A stretch of DNA of 64,000 bases, from assembly GCF_008728515.1 (NCBI RefSeq), contig NC_044980.1, positions 59,207,590 to 59,271,589 on the forward strand, in the 5' to 3' direction. Both the position numbers and the translations under genes were made by a program. Positions 37,610 to 51,105 of the stretch are shown here, one piece after another. The DNA comes from Papio anubis (taxonomy: Eukaryota > Chordata > Mammalia > Primates > Cercopithecidae). Every line of letters starts with the position of its first letter. Position 1 is the first letter of the stretch. A model generated the notes under the pieces. It saw only the letters and a program-made list of their open reading frames with translations. It was not told where the DNA came from and ran no database searches.

Positions 37610-38230
37610 TTTCACAATTATTCTTTACATATTATATTAATCAAGACTCTTTTGGTAGCAAGTGGTAGTAATCCAAATAAAACTGACTTAATTTGAAAGG
37701 AAATTTTTTGGTTCACCTACCTGAAATTGCAGGTATAGTTTGACTTAAGGCAGAGATGGATCTACAAACTCAAATAATATAATTAAGAGTCAATATCTCT
37801 CCGTCTCTCCATTCTGATCCTCTGGGTTAGACCTCAGGCAGTCTGTTGACCATGAATGACAAAAATGGCCACCAGAAATTCCAGCTTTCATCTTACCAGT
37901 TTACCAACCCAATGGAAGGAAAAAAACCTAAATATTAGGTTGAAATATATAAAATTGCTATTAATGTAGGTCAAAATGGTTAAATAATGGCAATTTCATA
38001 TCTTTCAACCTAATAGTTCCAGAAAAAGTCCCAATGCTAAAGTTCATTGGTCCAACTTGCATTTCATAACCATTATTAAACTAGTCATTGTGGCCACTGA
38101 GATGCAGTATTTGTATTGGTCAGTCCTGAATCATATGCCCACGCACAGAGCCATGTGGACAAAAAGTGAGAGAGCACTGACTTCTCATAGGAAATTTAAG
38201 GTGCTATCATCAGAAAAGGGAGAATAAAAA
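37610..38230. mobile_element. Old interspersed repeat of unassigned family
   Basis: A pattern of short GGCCACCAGAAATTCCAG, TTCATTGGTCCAACTTGC and TCATTGTGGCCACTGAG blocks recurs in primate genomes and is echoed at 55400-55880. I cannot name it with confidence. Confidence 0.4.
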
Positions 38231-40016
38231 TTGAGCAAGCAAAACACAAGATGCCCATTATGCATACAAAAAACACTCCAAGGTTGAAATTTACTGTGAA
38301 TTTATGAAGCCTAAATTTCAGGGAACCTCACTTGCATAAGCTCCTTCTAAAGCAATGTATCTCATCTTGTATTTAAATTTTTGAGTTCTTTTCCTTAAAG
38401 AGGGGCTCCCAAATTGTATAAGCTTCAAGACCAACAAAATCTGGATCTGCCCCATAAGAATACTCAAAACTATTTGTGAAATTAATAAATAAATGTTCCC
38501 AACATACTGCACCCGCTTCTGCTTTTAGCAGAAAGAAACCATCTGTTAGATAGTTTATTCACTAAGTTCTTCACAATAACTTTATCTCTTATCTTTTGAC
38601 ACTAACAAAAAAATAACTTGATCATGTCTTTCAGATCTCCCTAGTTTCTGGAATTCAGAATCTTAATGTATTTTTCTCTGCCTCTATCACAGACTCACCC
38701 ATATAAGCGCCCCACCTCCCCCTTTTTTTTCACTTCTCTGGACTTTATTCCCAGATGAAACCTGCCTCCTACTATCACCTCTCATGAGAGGCCAATCCAT
38801 TATGAAGTGTTCATTTCTGGGTCCCACTATGGTTCCCTACAGAACCAATTTGAAGAAACTCAGCAATTGCTCCTATTCATTCTAAACTGATGTTCTCTGA
38901 TATTCTTTAAATTTTCAAATCAAAATGAATTCTCAAAACTATCACAGAGAGAACACAAAATGTAAGGTATATCTTATATTGAAGTGAATCTAGGATGTGA
39001 CTCTTGTCAAAGTCACATACCTATAGGGGACCACTGATCAAAGATGTGCCAAAATCAGGTCTGGGTAACCAAAAAATGTGCCTGTCGTTGAGATTTCCAA
39101 CTACACTTTACCCTTCTACTTGGCAGTCAGACAGCCTCAGGAATGTAAATTCATGCAGTTTTGAATGTGGGGGAAGGTTAGGAAACTAAGCCTGCCTGCT
39201 GCTATTCTGATTACAGCATTTGTCGCTGGCTGGGAGAGACAGCTCTGAGATTGATGCTATTTTTCTCCCTTCTCAGGAAAATGGCTTGGGCTGTGTATCA
39301 GGGAAGGCCAAGGGGCACCTACGAATGAAATTTCTGCTTAATCCCTCAGCAGGTTCCCAAGTCAGTAGTCCTTCAGATGTGGCATTGCATTTGACCTATT
39401 TATTCCATCCCCTGCCCCTGCCCCCCAGCTCCTGCCAGAAATATGGCATAGAAACAGGGCAGTGCAATTATATTGCCTTTTTTTCTTTTAATTTGTTGAA
39501 ATTGTCTCTAGGCAGAAGAAGGGAGGTGGGGGTTAGAAACCAGATGGTTGTAACTGGAGTAGAAACCTACTACTGAGTAGCTTTGAGATGCTCAAATCTG
39601 GTAGAAGTGGCTATTTCCTCACAGGAAAAGGGGATGAAGCAACAGAGCCATGGAAAAAGATTTCCAGCAGACTGATCTCCAGTGTCCCATCCTCTCCAAC
39701 CCATGTGCACACACATGTAAAAGGTAGCCCATTTTCCCTTGGTTCTCCAAAGCATCACCAACAATGGGTTATAGCAGACTTTTCCTGAAAGTTGGGTGGA
39801 GGGTTCAGGGGTAAGCTAGTGACAGTGAAAGGGGTTTATAACACAGGACTTAAACCATCTACAAATGAATATCATCCATCCTTCTTTAAAGCCCCTCAGT
39901 CTCTCTGTTATCTTCCTCCTCTTCATCCCAAGCATCCTCACCCCTCACAAAACCCCAGGCACCTGATGCATTTCTCTACTTCTCTCTTTAAACACATGAA
40001 GTAGAAAGAAAATTGG
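38231..40016. other. Unassigned upstream region of RGS7BP
   Basis: 1.8 kb without a named repeat, with several short open frames of no clear merit. Confidence 0.5.
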
Positions 40017-40362
40017 GGCTGGGCACAGAGCCTCATGCCTGTAATCCCAGCATTTTGGGAGGCTGAAGCAGGCAGATTACCTGAGGTCAGGAGTTTGAGA
40101 CCAGCCTGGCCAACATTGTGAAACACTGTCTCTACTAAAAATACAAAAGTTAACTGGGCATGGTGCACATGCCTGTGGTCCACTCAGCTCAGATCTGGTA
40201 ATTCACTAGAATGACAGCACTCAGGAAAGAGCTTTTCTTACTATTACCAGTCTATTCTAAAGAATACAACTTAGGAGCAGCCAACTCAGGCATGACTGTG
40301 GAACTACTCAGAAGTCTGCACTCCAGCCTGGGAAACAGAGTGAGGCTCCATAGAATGAACAA
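40017..40362 (+). mobile_element. Rearranged Alu carrying an LTR fragment
   Basis: The Alu left arm and start of the right arm cover 40017-40187. Then follow about 100 nt of LTR-like sequence (40188-40290), then Alu sequence again (40291 on) that has lost about 70 nt of the right arm before GCACTCCAGCCTGGGAAAC. The Alu block at 40168-40187 recurs imperfectly at 40291-40311, flanking the insert. Confidence 0.88.
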
Positions 40363-40376
40363 ATGAGCAAAATAAT

Positions 40377-40517
40377 GAAAGAAAGAGAGAGAGAAGGAAG
40401 AGAGAGAGGGGAAAGAAGGAAGGAAGGAAGGAAGGAAGGAAGGAAGGAAGGAAGGAAGGAAGGAAGGAAGGAAGGAAGGAAGGAAGGAAGGAAGGAAAGG
40501 AGGGAAGGGGAGGGGAG
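40377..40517 (+). repeat. Purine microsatellite with (GGAA)20
   Basis: The GAAAGAGAGAG lead-in is followed by 20 uninterrupted GGAA units at 40418-40497 and a GGGAAGGGGAGGGGAGG end. It sits in the tail position of the preceding Alu. Confidence 0.97.
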
Positions 40518-40742
40518 GTAATTGAGACTGCAGGAAAGAGAAAGGGTCAGGGAGCTGACTAAGCATTAACCTGTTATCTTTTTATATTTGGGGAGATTCG
40601 GCCAGCAGAAGAGTCCTCTCAGTCTCTGGGCCATCTAAACACCTGGAGGATAGCAGCACACCAAGGTCTGGGCATAAGGGCTGATGCCTCCTTCCTCTGA
40701 TCTTTGATAGGGAAAACTGACTCTCAAGCTTGTGTGAAGTTC

Positions 40743-41044
40743 TGGTCAGGCACAGTGGCTCACACCTGTAATCCCAGCGCTTTGGCAGGTGAAGGTGTGT
40801 GGATCACTTGAGCTCAGGAGTTCAAGACCAGCCTGGGCAACATGGCAAAACTCTGGCTTTACAAAATATTGGCTGGGTGTGGTGGCATGTGCCTGTAGTC
40901 TCAACTACCTGTGAGGCCAAAGTGGGAGGATCACCTGAGCCCAGGAAGTTGAGGCTGCAGTGAGCTCTGATGGTGCCACTAAATTCCAACCTTGGTGATA
41001 GAGCGAGACCCTGACTCAGAAAAAAAAAAATAATAATAATAATG
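40743..41044 (+). mobile_element. Alu (AluJ-like), sense, with (TAA)n tail
   Basis: GGTCAGGCACAGTGGCTCAC through GATAGAGCGAGACCCTGAC, with tail AAAAAAAAAATAATAATAAT. CACTTGAGCTCAGGAGTTC and CTGGGCAACATGG give an older type. Confidence 0.93.
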
Positions 41045-41169
41045 CAGCCAAATATCCACTCAGTTATCCACCTGTTAGGTTTTTCTTTTCCTTCCCACCC
41101 AATTACATGATATCTTTTCCAACAGCACTTCTCCAACTCTCTGACCCCAATTAGGTGGCCTACAATTCA

Positions 41170-41812
41170 TTTCTGGCACTAACTACCCAGAGTTAACATC
41201 AGATTTACAGGTTTAACGGCTCAGTCCCACGAGACTGCCCTCATCTCAGAGGCCAGTCACAAGTATGGGATCCACAGGTTACCAACTCTTCTGTCCATGT
41301 TGGCTACAAATTTAGGCGTTCCTACAACCTCCTTCTCAGATTTGGTAATTCACTAGAATGACTCACAGTGCTCAGGAAAGAGCTTTACTTACTAAAGGAT
41401 ACAACTCAGGAGCAGCCAACTGGAAGAGAAACATAGAGCAAGGTATGGGAAAGGGACATGGAACTTCCATGCTCCTTCCTGGCGTACCACCCTTCCAGCA
41501 CCTAGATATCTTCCACAACCCAGAAGCTCCCCAGACTCTATTGTTGTTTAGGGGTTTTACAGAGGTTTCTTTGTGTAGGCATGATTGATTAAGTAATTGG
41601 CCATTGGTGATGAACTCAGTCACCAGCTCCTCTTCTTTCCCCTGAGATTGGGGGTGAGGTTGAAAGTTGCAAGCATCTAATTAAGGCTTGGTCTTTCTGG
41701 TGACAAGATGCCTTATAATAACTCAGGCAATTTCCAAGCATTTTAGGAATTCTGCACCAGGAACTGGGGACAAAGGCCAAATAACTCTCTTATTGTAGTA
41801 CCCCATTATGTT
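41170..41812 (-). mobile_element. ERV LTR remnant (MER21-like, ERVL), antisense
   Basis: TTGGTAATTCACTAGAATGA, AAAGGATACAACTCAGGAGC, GGCATGATTGATTAAGTAAT, GGAACTGGGGACAAAGGCCA and a CTCTTATTGTAGTACCCC end match an antisense ERVL-type LTR. The family name is from memory. Confidence 0.65.
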
Positions 41813-42739
41813 TACTTGTCTTGTTAAAAAAAATGTAGAGTCACCCTCCTTAGGATATTAAGCTTCCTGGCTATTTCTGGCTTTCTCTTTCTATGTACTC
41901 TCCATATCCCTTTAACAGACTGACCAGGAACTTCTGATCTGTTCTCATTAGGATTACTAATACATAACTAGCTTTCCTGTGGCAGACCCCTTTCTCTCTC
42001 TCTCCAAACAAATCATTCAAGAGAACAAGCATCCCTAGAGCCTTAGAGTTGAATGCCTACAACACTAGCTCTTCCTCCCAGAAGAACCTTAGGAAGATGC
42101 CAGTGGGAAGGGTGAACTTAAATGGGTGAGGGCCTCACCCCCACTCCTTTTCACACAGGCATCATCCCCACTTTTCTAGGCCACTTCTGTTGGCCTCTGG
42201 GTTACTGAGAAGAAGGTCATTTTGAGTGTCCAGGGAGATCTCTTGGCTCTTATTTGTTCAAGTCTCTAGAAGGGAACTCTAGGAGCCGGGTCCTGAAACC
42301 CTGGCATGCAAGACTAAGAACTTTACTAGCTGAAATGGGATGGGGATGAGGCCCAATCTAAGCGAGTGCCTCTGTGCATTCTGCCTCACTGGCTCCTCCT
42401 TCCCCCTCCATGAACAAAGACAAAATAAAAACAAAACAACTCAGGGAAACAAAGCTTTCCTTTAAGGTTATCAAGAGGTCTTCCATTTGGAGCAAAACCG
42501 CACCCCCTCCTGTGGCCCCAGTCTCAGTCTCAGATGGTGAGGGCCTCAGGCCCATACTGGCTTATTTCAAATCCATGTTTAGGTCCCAGCATGTGGCATG
42601 TGCTCCACTCTGATGACACTTTTCGTTTCTAATAATAGAGCAGATGAAGTAATATTGCAATTGATGTTCCCGGGGATTTGATTGGATAAGTGCATAAAGT
42701 GTGGAGGGGGAAGGGGGTTGCATGGACAGATCACATTAG
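41813..42739. other. Repeat-free upstream flank of RGS7BP
   Basis: No transposon or ORF of interest is recognisable. The last 120 bp before the CpG island (about 42620-42735) are AT-rich with TAAT and ATTGG motifs, which could be proximal control sites; this is inference only. Confidence 0.5.
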
Positions 42740-43414
42740 TATTCCCGTCCTATCAATGTGCGGGCCCGTGAACAACGTCAGCCGGACCGATTCTCTGCGT
42801 CTGCCAGTCCCGCCACAGATTCATCTGGGATCTTCAAACAGACGAGCCCTTAGAGACGAGGGATCAAGGCAGCCGATTAGAACCAATTGCTTGCTTTGGG
42901 GACAGCCAGTCCTTCCAGGCCTGGCGACAGTGGAGGGAGGGGAAAGACAACCGAGTGCCGCTGCGGGAAGACACTGAAGCAAGAGCGACACCCCTTTCCG
43001 CCCCCCACCTTGCAGCGCAGGCTTTGAAAGCTGCTCCCCCACCTGAATGGAAACTCGGAACCGCCGGGCGGCGCGTTCCTTCTCGCCCAGCCTTGCAATC
43101 CATGCCGAGAGGAAGGCAGTGCGAGCCCGCGCCAGCGCCCAGCTCCCGGGACAGGGTCGGCAATGCTGCTGAGCAGAACTTGATCGCGCCCCTTCCTCGC
43201 TGCTAGTGGAAGCGATGCTGCACGGCACAGCCAGCGCTTCCTCGGCTCTCCTTCAAGCTGAAGGTTACCGACCCGTGCAGCCAGCCCCAGCACTGTGAGC
43301 TGCGCGCCTCAGGTCCAGGCTCCGGCTGCTCGGCGGCGGCGCCCAGGGCAACAACCGGGCCGCCCGCGCCGGGGCGCACTGCACCAGCGGCTTCGGCTTG
43401 GTGGATGTGTATGC

Positions 43415-43579
43415 ATGAGTTCTGCACCGAATGGGCGCAAAAAGCGCCCCAGCCGGTCCACCCGCTCCTCGATCTTCCAGATCAGCAAGCCCCCGCTGCA
43501 GAGCGGAGATTGGGAGCGCAGGGGCAGCGGCTCCGAGAGCGCCCACAAAACCCAACGAGCCCTGGACGACTGCAAGATG
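43415..43579 (+). CDS. RGS7BP: RGS7BP coding exon 1 (codons 1-55), R7-family RGS binding protein
   Basis: Translation gives 55 codons beginning MSSAPNGRKKRPSRSTRSSI and ending DDCKM, which I recognise as the R7BP N-terminus. The usual protein is about 257 residues, so roughly 43% of it is in this window. R7BP binds the DEP/DHEX region of RGS6, 7, 9 and 11 in complex with Gbeta5 and carries them between plasma membrane and nucleus through a palmitoylated C-terminus encoded by later exons. It thereby speeds Gi/o signalling shut-off in neurons. This exon is basic and Ser/Arg-rich, without a signal peptide or membrane segment. The start is the ATG at 43415; an in-frame TGA at 43259-43261 lies upstream with no in-frame ATG between. 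Start context is weak (T at -3, A at +4), and two out-of-frame ATGs sit at 43405 and 43411. The exon ends AAGATG|GTGGGT, a non-ideal donor, in phase 0. Identity comes from memory of the family; the splice sites are seen directly. Confidence 0.95.
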
Positions 43580-46356
<2,777 letters not shown>

Positions 46357-46481
46357 ATTTTTTTTTCTTTCAGAGGTATTCTAGTTATGTTACCCCAGCT
46401 GGTCTTAAACTCCTGCGCTCAATCCTCCTGCCTTAGCCTCCAGAGTAGCTGGGACTACAAGAATGCACCATGGCACCTGGC
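46357..46481 (-). mobile_element. Alu monomer (FLAM/FRAM), antisense
   Basis: TCTAGTTATGTTACCCCAGC, GTCTTAAACTCCTGCGCTC and GTAGCTGGGACTACAAGAAT form one arm only. Confidence 0.85.
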
Positions 46482-46939
46482 ATGAGGTGGATTTTATTTA
46501 CTCTGGTGTTTTTAGCTCTTTGCTACTCGCTTGCATGTTATCTGAGTGTTGATGTTAATGGGCGCAGTTTTATAAGAATTCATGGTAAAATAAGGTTCTT
46601 AGAGCCTTGCCAAAGGAAAACCAACTCCATAAATGTTCTAGGATAGAATTTGACACATTTCCCCCCTTACAATAATAATTAAATGCAATTTGACGTTCGT
46701 TATAAAAAATGACAGCAATATAATTGAAGGAAATCCCTTTAGTTCCTCACCATCTGGGCTCCATTAATGAAGGATGTGATTCCCTTTGGCGGAATTCCGT
46801 TTCTGATATCACTTGTTATGTGGGTTCTTGTTTCAAGCTTGATGTGAAGGCTGGTAGGGAGGCTGTAGGAGTCACTTTAAAGTTTGAAGCAGGGATGAGA
46901 AAAGCAAAGGTTTTTGGTGAAATTTAGAGAGAAGAACTG

Positions 46940-47150
46940 GATTTCTTGAGCGCCCACTATTTGTCATCACAACCCAGCTATTCCCTTTCAGCTGAGGGAG
47001 GGATTATTATTCTTATTCTACAAATAGGTCTAGAGAGATTGAGGAACTTGCCCAAAGTTACACAGTTAAGAAGTGACACAGCTTTGATTCTGCCCCATGT
47101 TTGCATGCTTCTGATATTCATGCTTTTTCCTCTATATAATGCTGCCATTC
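46940..47150 (-). mobile_element. MIR, antisense
   Basis: ATTATTCTTATTCTACAAAT, GATTGAGGAACTTGCCCAAAG and TACACAGTTAAGAAGTGACA are the MIR core in reverse. Confidence 0.88.
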
Positions 47151-47209
47151 AAAAAGGTGCTATGTATAAAGGATACACGATAAAATATAAATGAATCTTA
47201 AAAAGAGTA

Positions 47210-47515
47210 TGCTAACTGAAAAAGCCAGTCACAAAATAGCACATATCATGTGATTCCATTCATGTGAAATGCCCAGGAAAAGCAAATCTATAGAGACAGA
47301 AAGTAGATTAGTGGTTACCTAGAACTGGAGGCGAGAGCAGGTAGAGACTACAGATGTGCTCGAGGAATCTTTTTGGGATGATGGAAATGTTCCAGAATTG
47401 GACTATGGTGATGGTTGTACAATACTGTATATTTACTAAAAGTCATTGAATTGTAACTAATAACGAGTGAATTTTATGGCATACAAAATATACCTCAATA
47501 ATTGTTTTTTAGAAA
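47210..47515 (+). mobile_element. L1M 3' end (sense)
   Basis: CATGTGATTCCATTCATGTG, AGACAGAAAGTAGATTAGTGG, GGATGATGGAAATGTTCCAG and AAATATACCTCAATAATTG fit the old L1 3' UTR. Confidence 0.85.
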
Positions 47516-48544
47516 GGTATTATCATCATCACCATCATTAACACTTGTTGTTGTTGTTGTTTTTTTTTGTCAACTTTATTATTTTCTACATATGTAGCTT
47601 TTAATGAAGGGGTATGAGCTATAGGGTGGAGGAAAAGTAACACTTGGCTCCCCACGCATTCCTCAAGACACCTGCCTCATGGCTATTGTTTAAGCACCAA
47701 TGCTTTGCTCTGTGTAGGAATACAAGTGCGGGAAAGGCAGGACTTGAAGGAGTAAGTGAATTTATTCATTTTCTACCAATACAGACCCCCACTTCCTGGT
47801 CTGCCAGCTGGCTTTGGGGCCACAGGAGGTAGACAGGATTGAAGGTGGACAGGGTAAAAAGAAGATGAGGCAAGATAGAGAAGAAGAGGAAAAACAAGGA
47901 GTTAGCATTAAACAAGCCACTAATGCTATATACGTTTCATCCCTGACCAACTGAAACTCTCAAGGAATGGTGGAGCTCACAGCAGAAGAAAACTCAGACT
48001 ACGTTTTTTCTTACTGGCCCTGTATAAGAAGGCCATCTTCACAAACACAATCAACACAGTTTCTCAAATTGTGTTTAGATCAGCAGAGTTCAGACACAGC
48101 CTTTTCTTTCAAAGGCATCAGATATCTGCATTCTTGACAGACCTAGCCAGGTGAATACAAAGTCTCCTCTGACTGTCTTGATTTACTAAAGTTATGATAT
48201 CTTTACAACCCTGACCCTTTCCCAGACATTAAAGCTAAGAGGGGCCTTAAAGATCACTTGCAAGAATGGGCCTCAAACTTTTTAGCAGCAAATCCTCTCT
48301 TCAATCTAAATGTAGAAAGCCACATTTATAAAGACAGTCATAGTGACATTACTCTGCACTGCTTGGGGTGTGTGTGTGTGTCCATGTGCATATCAGGAGT
48401 AGGCCGGGTCCTGCCTTTTGGACTTCCTACCCAAAGTGACTTCTAGACACTTCATAGAATCCCTAGGGCTCCATGGCACTTTATATTTGAGAAGTCTAAG
48501 ATTCAGAGGATTTAAGTGACTTTTGAGGCAACTTGACAAAGAAT
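47516..48544. other. Intronic sequence, no named repeat
   Basis: (TTG)n at about 47545-47562 and a short (GT)n at 48368-48381. Otherwise unassigned. Confidence 0.5.
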
Positions 48545-48745
48545 ACGTGAAGACTTTGAAGTCAGGCAGACTTGGACAGAGTATCATCTTTTATGACCTT
48601 GATGGAATGCTTAACTCTCTGAGCCACAATTCCTTCATCTGTAAACTAGTGTCATGCCCGCTCGTGGGGTACTTGAGAGAGTTAACTGAGCTAGGTATGT
48701 GAAGCAGGGACCACATGTCCAGCCTGTCAATGGCACTGCCAGTCA
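48545..48745 (+). mobile_element. MIR, sense
   Basis: AAGTCAGGCAGACTTGGACA, TGCTTAACTCTCTGAGCCAC and TTCCTTCATCTGTAAACTAG follow the MIR core. Confidence 0.85.
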
Positions 48746-49064
48746 GAGGCTGCTCTAAGACTGGGACCTGGATCTCCTGCTCCCTGGTCTAGTACCTGTT
48801 GCATCAACCACACCTGAGAATGAGGAGAGATGAGCATAGCATACAAGGTACGAGTGGCCCCAGGAGCCAACATCCTTCAGCACACCTCGGGAGTTACTGC
48901 TATGGCTGGGGCGCTGGTGGTCAGGATTCTCTTTGTGCTGCTGCACTTCTGCGGTGTCTGTGTTGGACTGAATCTTTCTCACACTGCTGCTTTTGATTAA
49001 TGGTTCTCAAGAGAATCTAAATGTAGAAGGATTTACTCCAGATCTTAAGTTTAAGTATGACAAT

Positions 49065-49150
49065 ATGAGAGACAGTAGAGTGTGATGGGAAAGAGCACTG
49101 ATTCTAAATCAGATTAGCAAGGCTTTACCACTTGCTAAGGACATGTGTGA
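49065..49150 (+). mobile_element. MIR fragment, sense
   Basis: GTGATGGGAAAGAGCACTGA and GCTTTACCACTTGCTAAGG match the 5' part of MIR. Confidence 0.6.
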
Positions 49151-49184
49151 ATTTGTATGCAGATTGATTCACAGAGTGGTTAGT

Positions 49185-49430
49185 GGTAGTCTGGTACCAT
49201 GGTTAAGTACATAGACTTTGGGGCCAGACTTGCAGTCTGGCTGTGCTGCTAGTCACACGTAGTATGAAGTCAGGCAAAGATATTGTCTCTCCCTCTCTGC
49301 TTCCGTTTCCTCAACAGCAAAATGCAGTTAATGAATAATGGGACCAGAGTATGTGGCATTGTGAGGATCAAGTAGTTAGGAGACTGCAAGTATATAGTAA
49401 ATGCTATTAAGTGCAAGTTAGTGGTAATAT
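49185..49430 (+). mobile_element. MIR, sense
   Basis: CCATGGTTAAGTACATAGAC, CTTCCGTTTCCTCAACAGC, GTGAGGATCAAGTAGTTAGG and ATAGTAAATGCTATTAAGTG give a nearly full-length MIR. Confidence 0.9.
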
Positions 49431-49734
49431 AATAAGACATTTAAAATTTCAGATTGTCAAGATACATTTATATAAAAAGTGTTAATCCATCAAATATTTT
49501 CCAAATGAATACTTTGGCTGGAATAAATCTTTGCTTACCTTGGTTTTTTATATTATATTCTGATACATTTTCTAGGTTGAAGTTTCCCAGATGGCTATCA
49601 AAAAGCCTGTTCTGGGATACCATAACAATTATATGGAGATGTTAAGATTCAAAAGTAGTTAAGTTTAGAAATTTTTTATATAAATCAGCCTAGATTCTTC
49701 ATATATCAAATAATATTTACAAAATCTTTTGGTC

Positions 49735-49860
49735 TAGTTCTGGTATAGGCTATATGACATTGGACAAGTCTGTTAAATTCCCTGCATGCCAAAATGAGAG
49801 TGTTACATTGAATGACTTCTGAATCTCCTGGCTTCCTCATCTCATTATTCTATGTTAATT
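49735..49860 (+). mobile_element. MIR-like SINE fragment, sense
   Basis: ATATGACATTGGACAAGTCTG and CATGCCAAAATGAGAGTGTT, ending ATTCTATG, as in MIR variants. Confidence 0.6.
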
Positions 49861-50619
49861 CATAGAGAATCACATGGACCTTGTTTACAGAACTGAGCTA
49901 TGGAAAAATAAATATCATGCAAGAAGTTTGATGACTGAATTCCAGAAATAATTTGTTGAGATCCAAACATAGAACATTCACAAGAAGAATCTTAATTTCC
50001 TATTTCAGGTTTTTCCCTCCAGCAATGATTTTCCTGACCAACCAGACCTATGTTTCTCTCCTTTTCTCCTTCTCTTTCCTCAAGTTCTTTCCTTGTCTTC
50101 CTTCTCCTCCTCCTGCCTTTTCTTGGGGGGTTGGGGTGGGCCGTTTTGGTTTTGATTTGCGTTTAATTTTTTTCCCATGATTTTTTCAGTCCCACTTATA
50201 GTTGGTTTCTTGTTCCTACCCTTGTTCTGTTTGTTAGGAAGTTAGGAGGTGAGAGAGTGAGATAAGGGAGAATAAAGTATTGCAGCTTAGCAATAGTCCT
50301 TTCAACACTGGCTGAGCCAGCAGCAATGATGTGTGGTGACAGAGTATGGAAGAAGAGCTGGTGACCATGGAAGCAGTTCTCAGCCTTCTTTGATCCACAC
50401 GGTGGAGGAGGCCTTATGTGGGCAGTGACAGCCTCTGCCGTTAGTAAAAGGGACCTGTGGTTGGCAGGCATGCCAGGCCACCCACTCTGTCTTTTCTTTT
50501 CTCTTCCTATTAAAGGTGTTTTGCTTTAAAATGTTTAGCTCTCACTGGTCAAATAGTGAAAGGCAAGTTTTGTCTATACCAAAAGAATATACTACCCATA
50601 AAGATAATGATGGAAGAAC
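49861..50619. other. Intronic sequence, no named repeat
   Basis: CT-rich at about 50055-50125 and G-rich at 50126-50146. No gene or repeat recognised. Confidence 0.5.
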
Positions 50620-51105
50620 AATTCAGTATTAGTTTGCAAAGGCTGCCGTGACAAAGTACCACAAACGGAGTGGCTTAAATAAAAGAAATTTATTGTCTCA
50701 CAGTTCTGGAGGCTGGAAGTCTAAGGTCAAGGTGTCAGCAGGGTTGGTTCCCTGTGAGGGCCATGAGGAAGGATCTGCTCCATGCTTCCCCGCTAGCTTC
50801 TGGTGGTTTGCTGACCATCTTTCACTTTATTCGGTTTGGTGAAGTATCTCTGCCTTTAGCTTCACATGGCCTTTTCCTCGTGTGTGCATCCATGTTCAAA
50901 TTTCCCTTTTTTACAAGGACACCAGTCATACTGAATTAGGGGCCAATTCTACTCCAGTATGCCCTCATCCTAGCTTCATTATTTACACCTGCAATGACCC
51001 TATTTTCAAAAAAAAGGGTCACATTCTGAGGTACTAGGGGGTTAGGACTTCAATATATGAATTTGGTTGGGGGAAAGGGAGCATAATTTAACCCATGACA
51101 AATTT
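50620..51105 (-). mobile_element. MLT1-type LTR (ERVL-MaLR), antisense
   Basis: The body 50625-51100 holds ACAAAGTACCACAAACGGAG, CAGTTCTGGAGGCTGGAAGT, AGGTACTAGGGGGTTAGGAC and ends ACCCATGACA. AATTC/AATTT at 50620-50624 and 51101-51105 is a likely eroded TSD. Confidence 0.9.
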
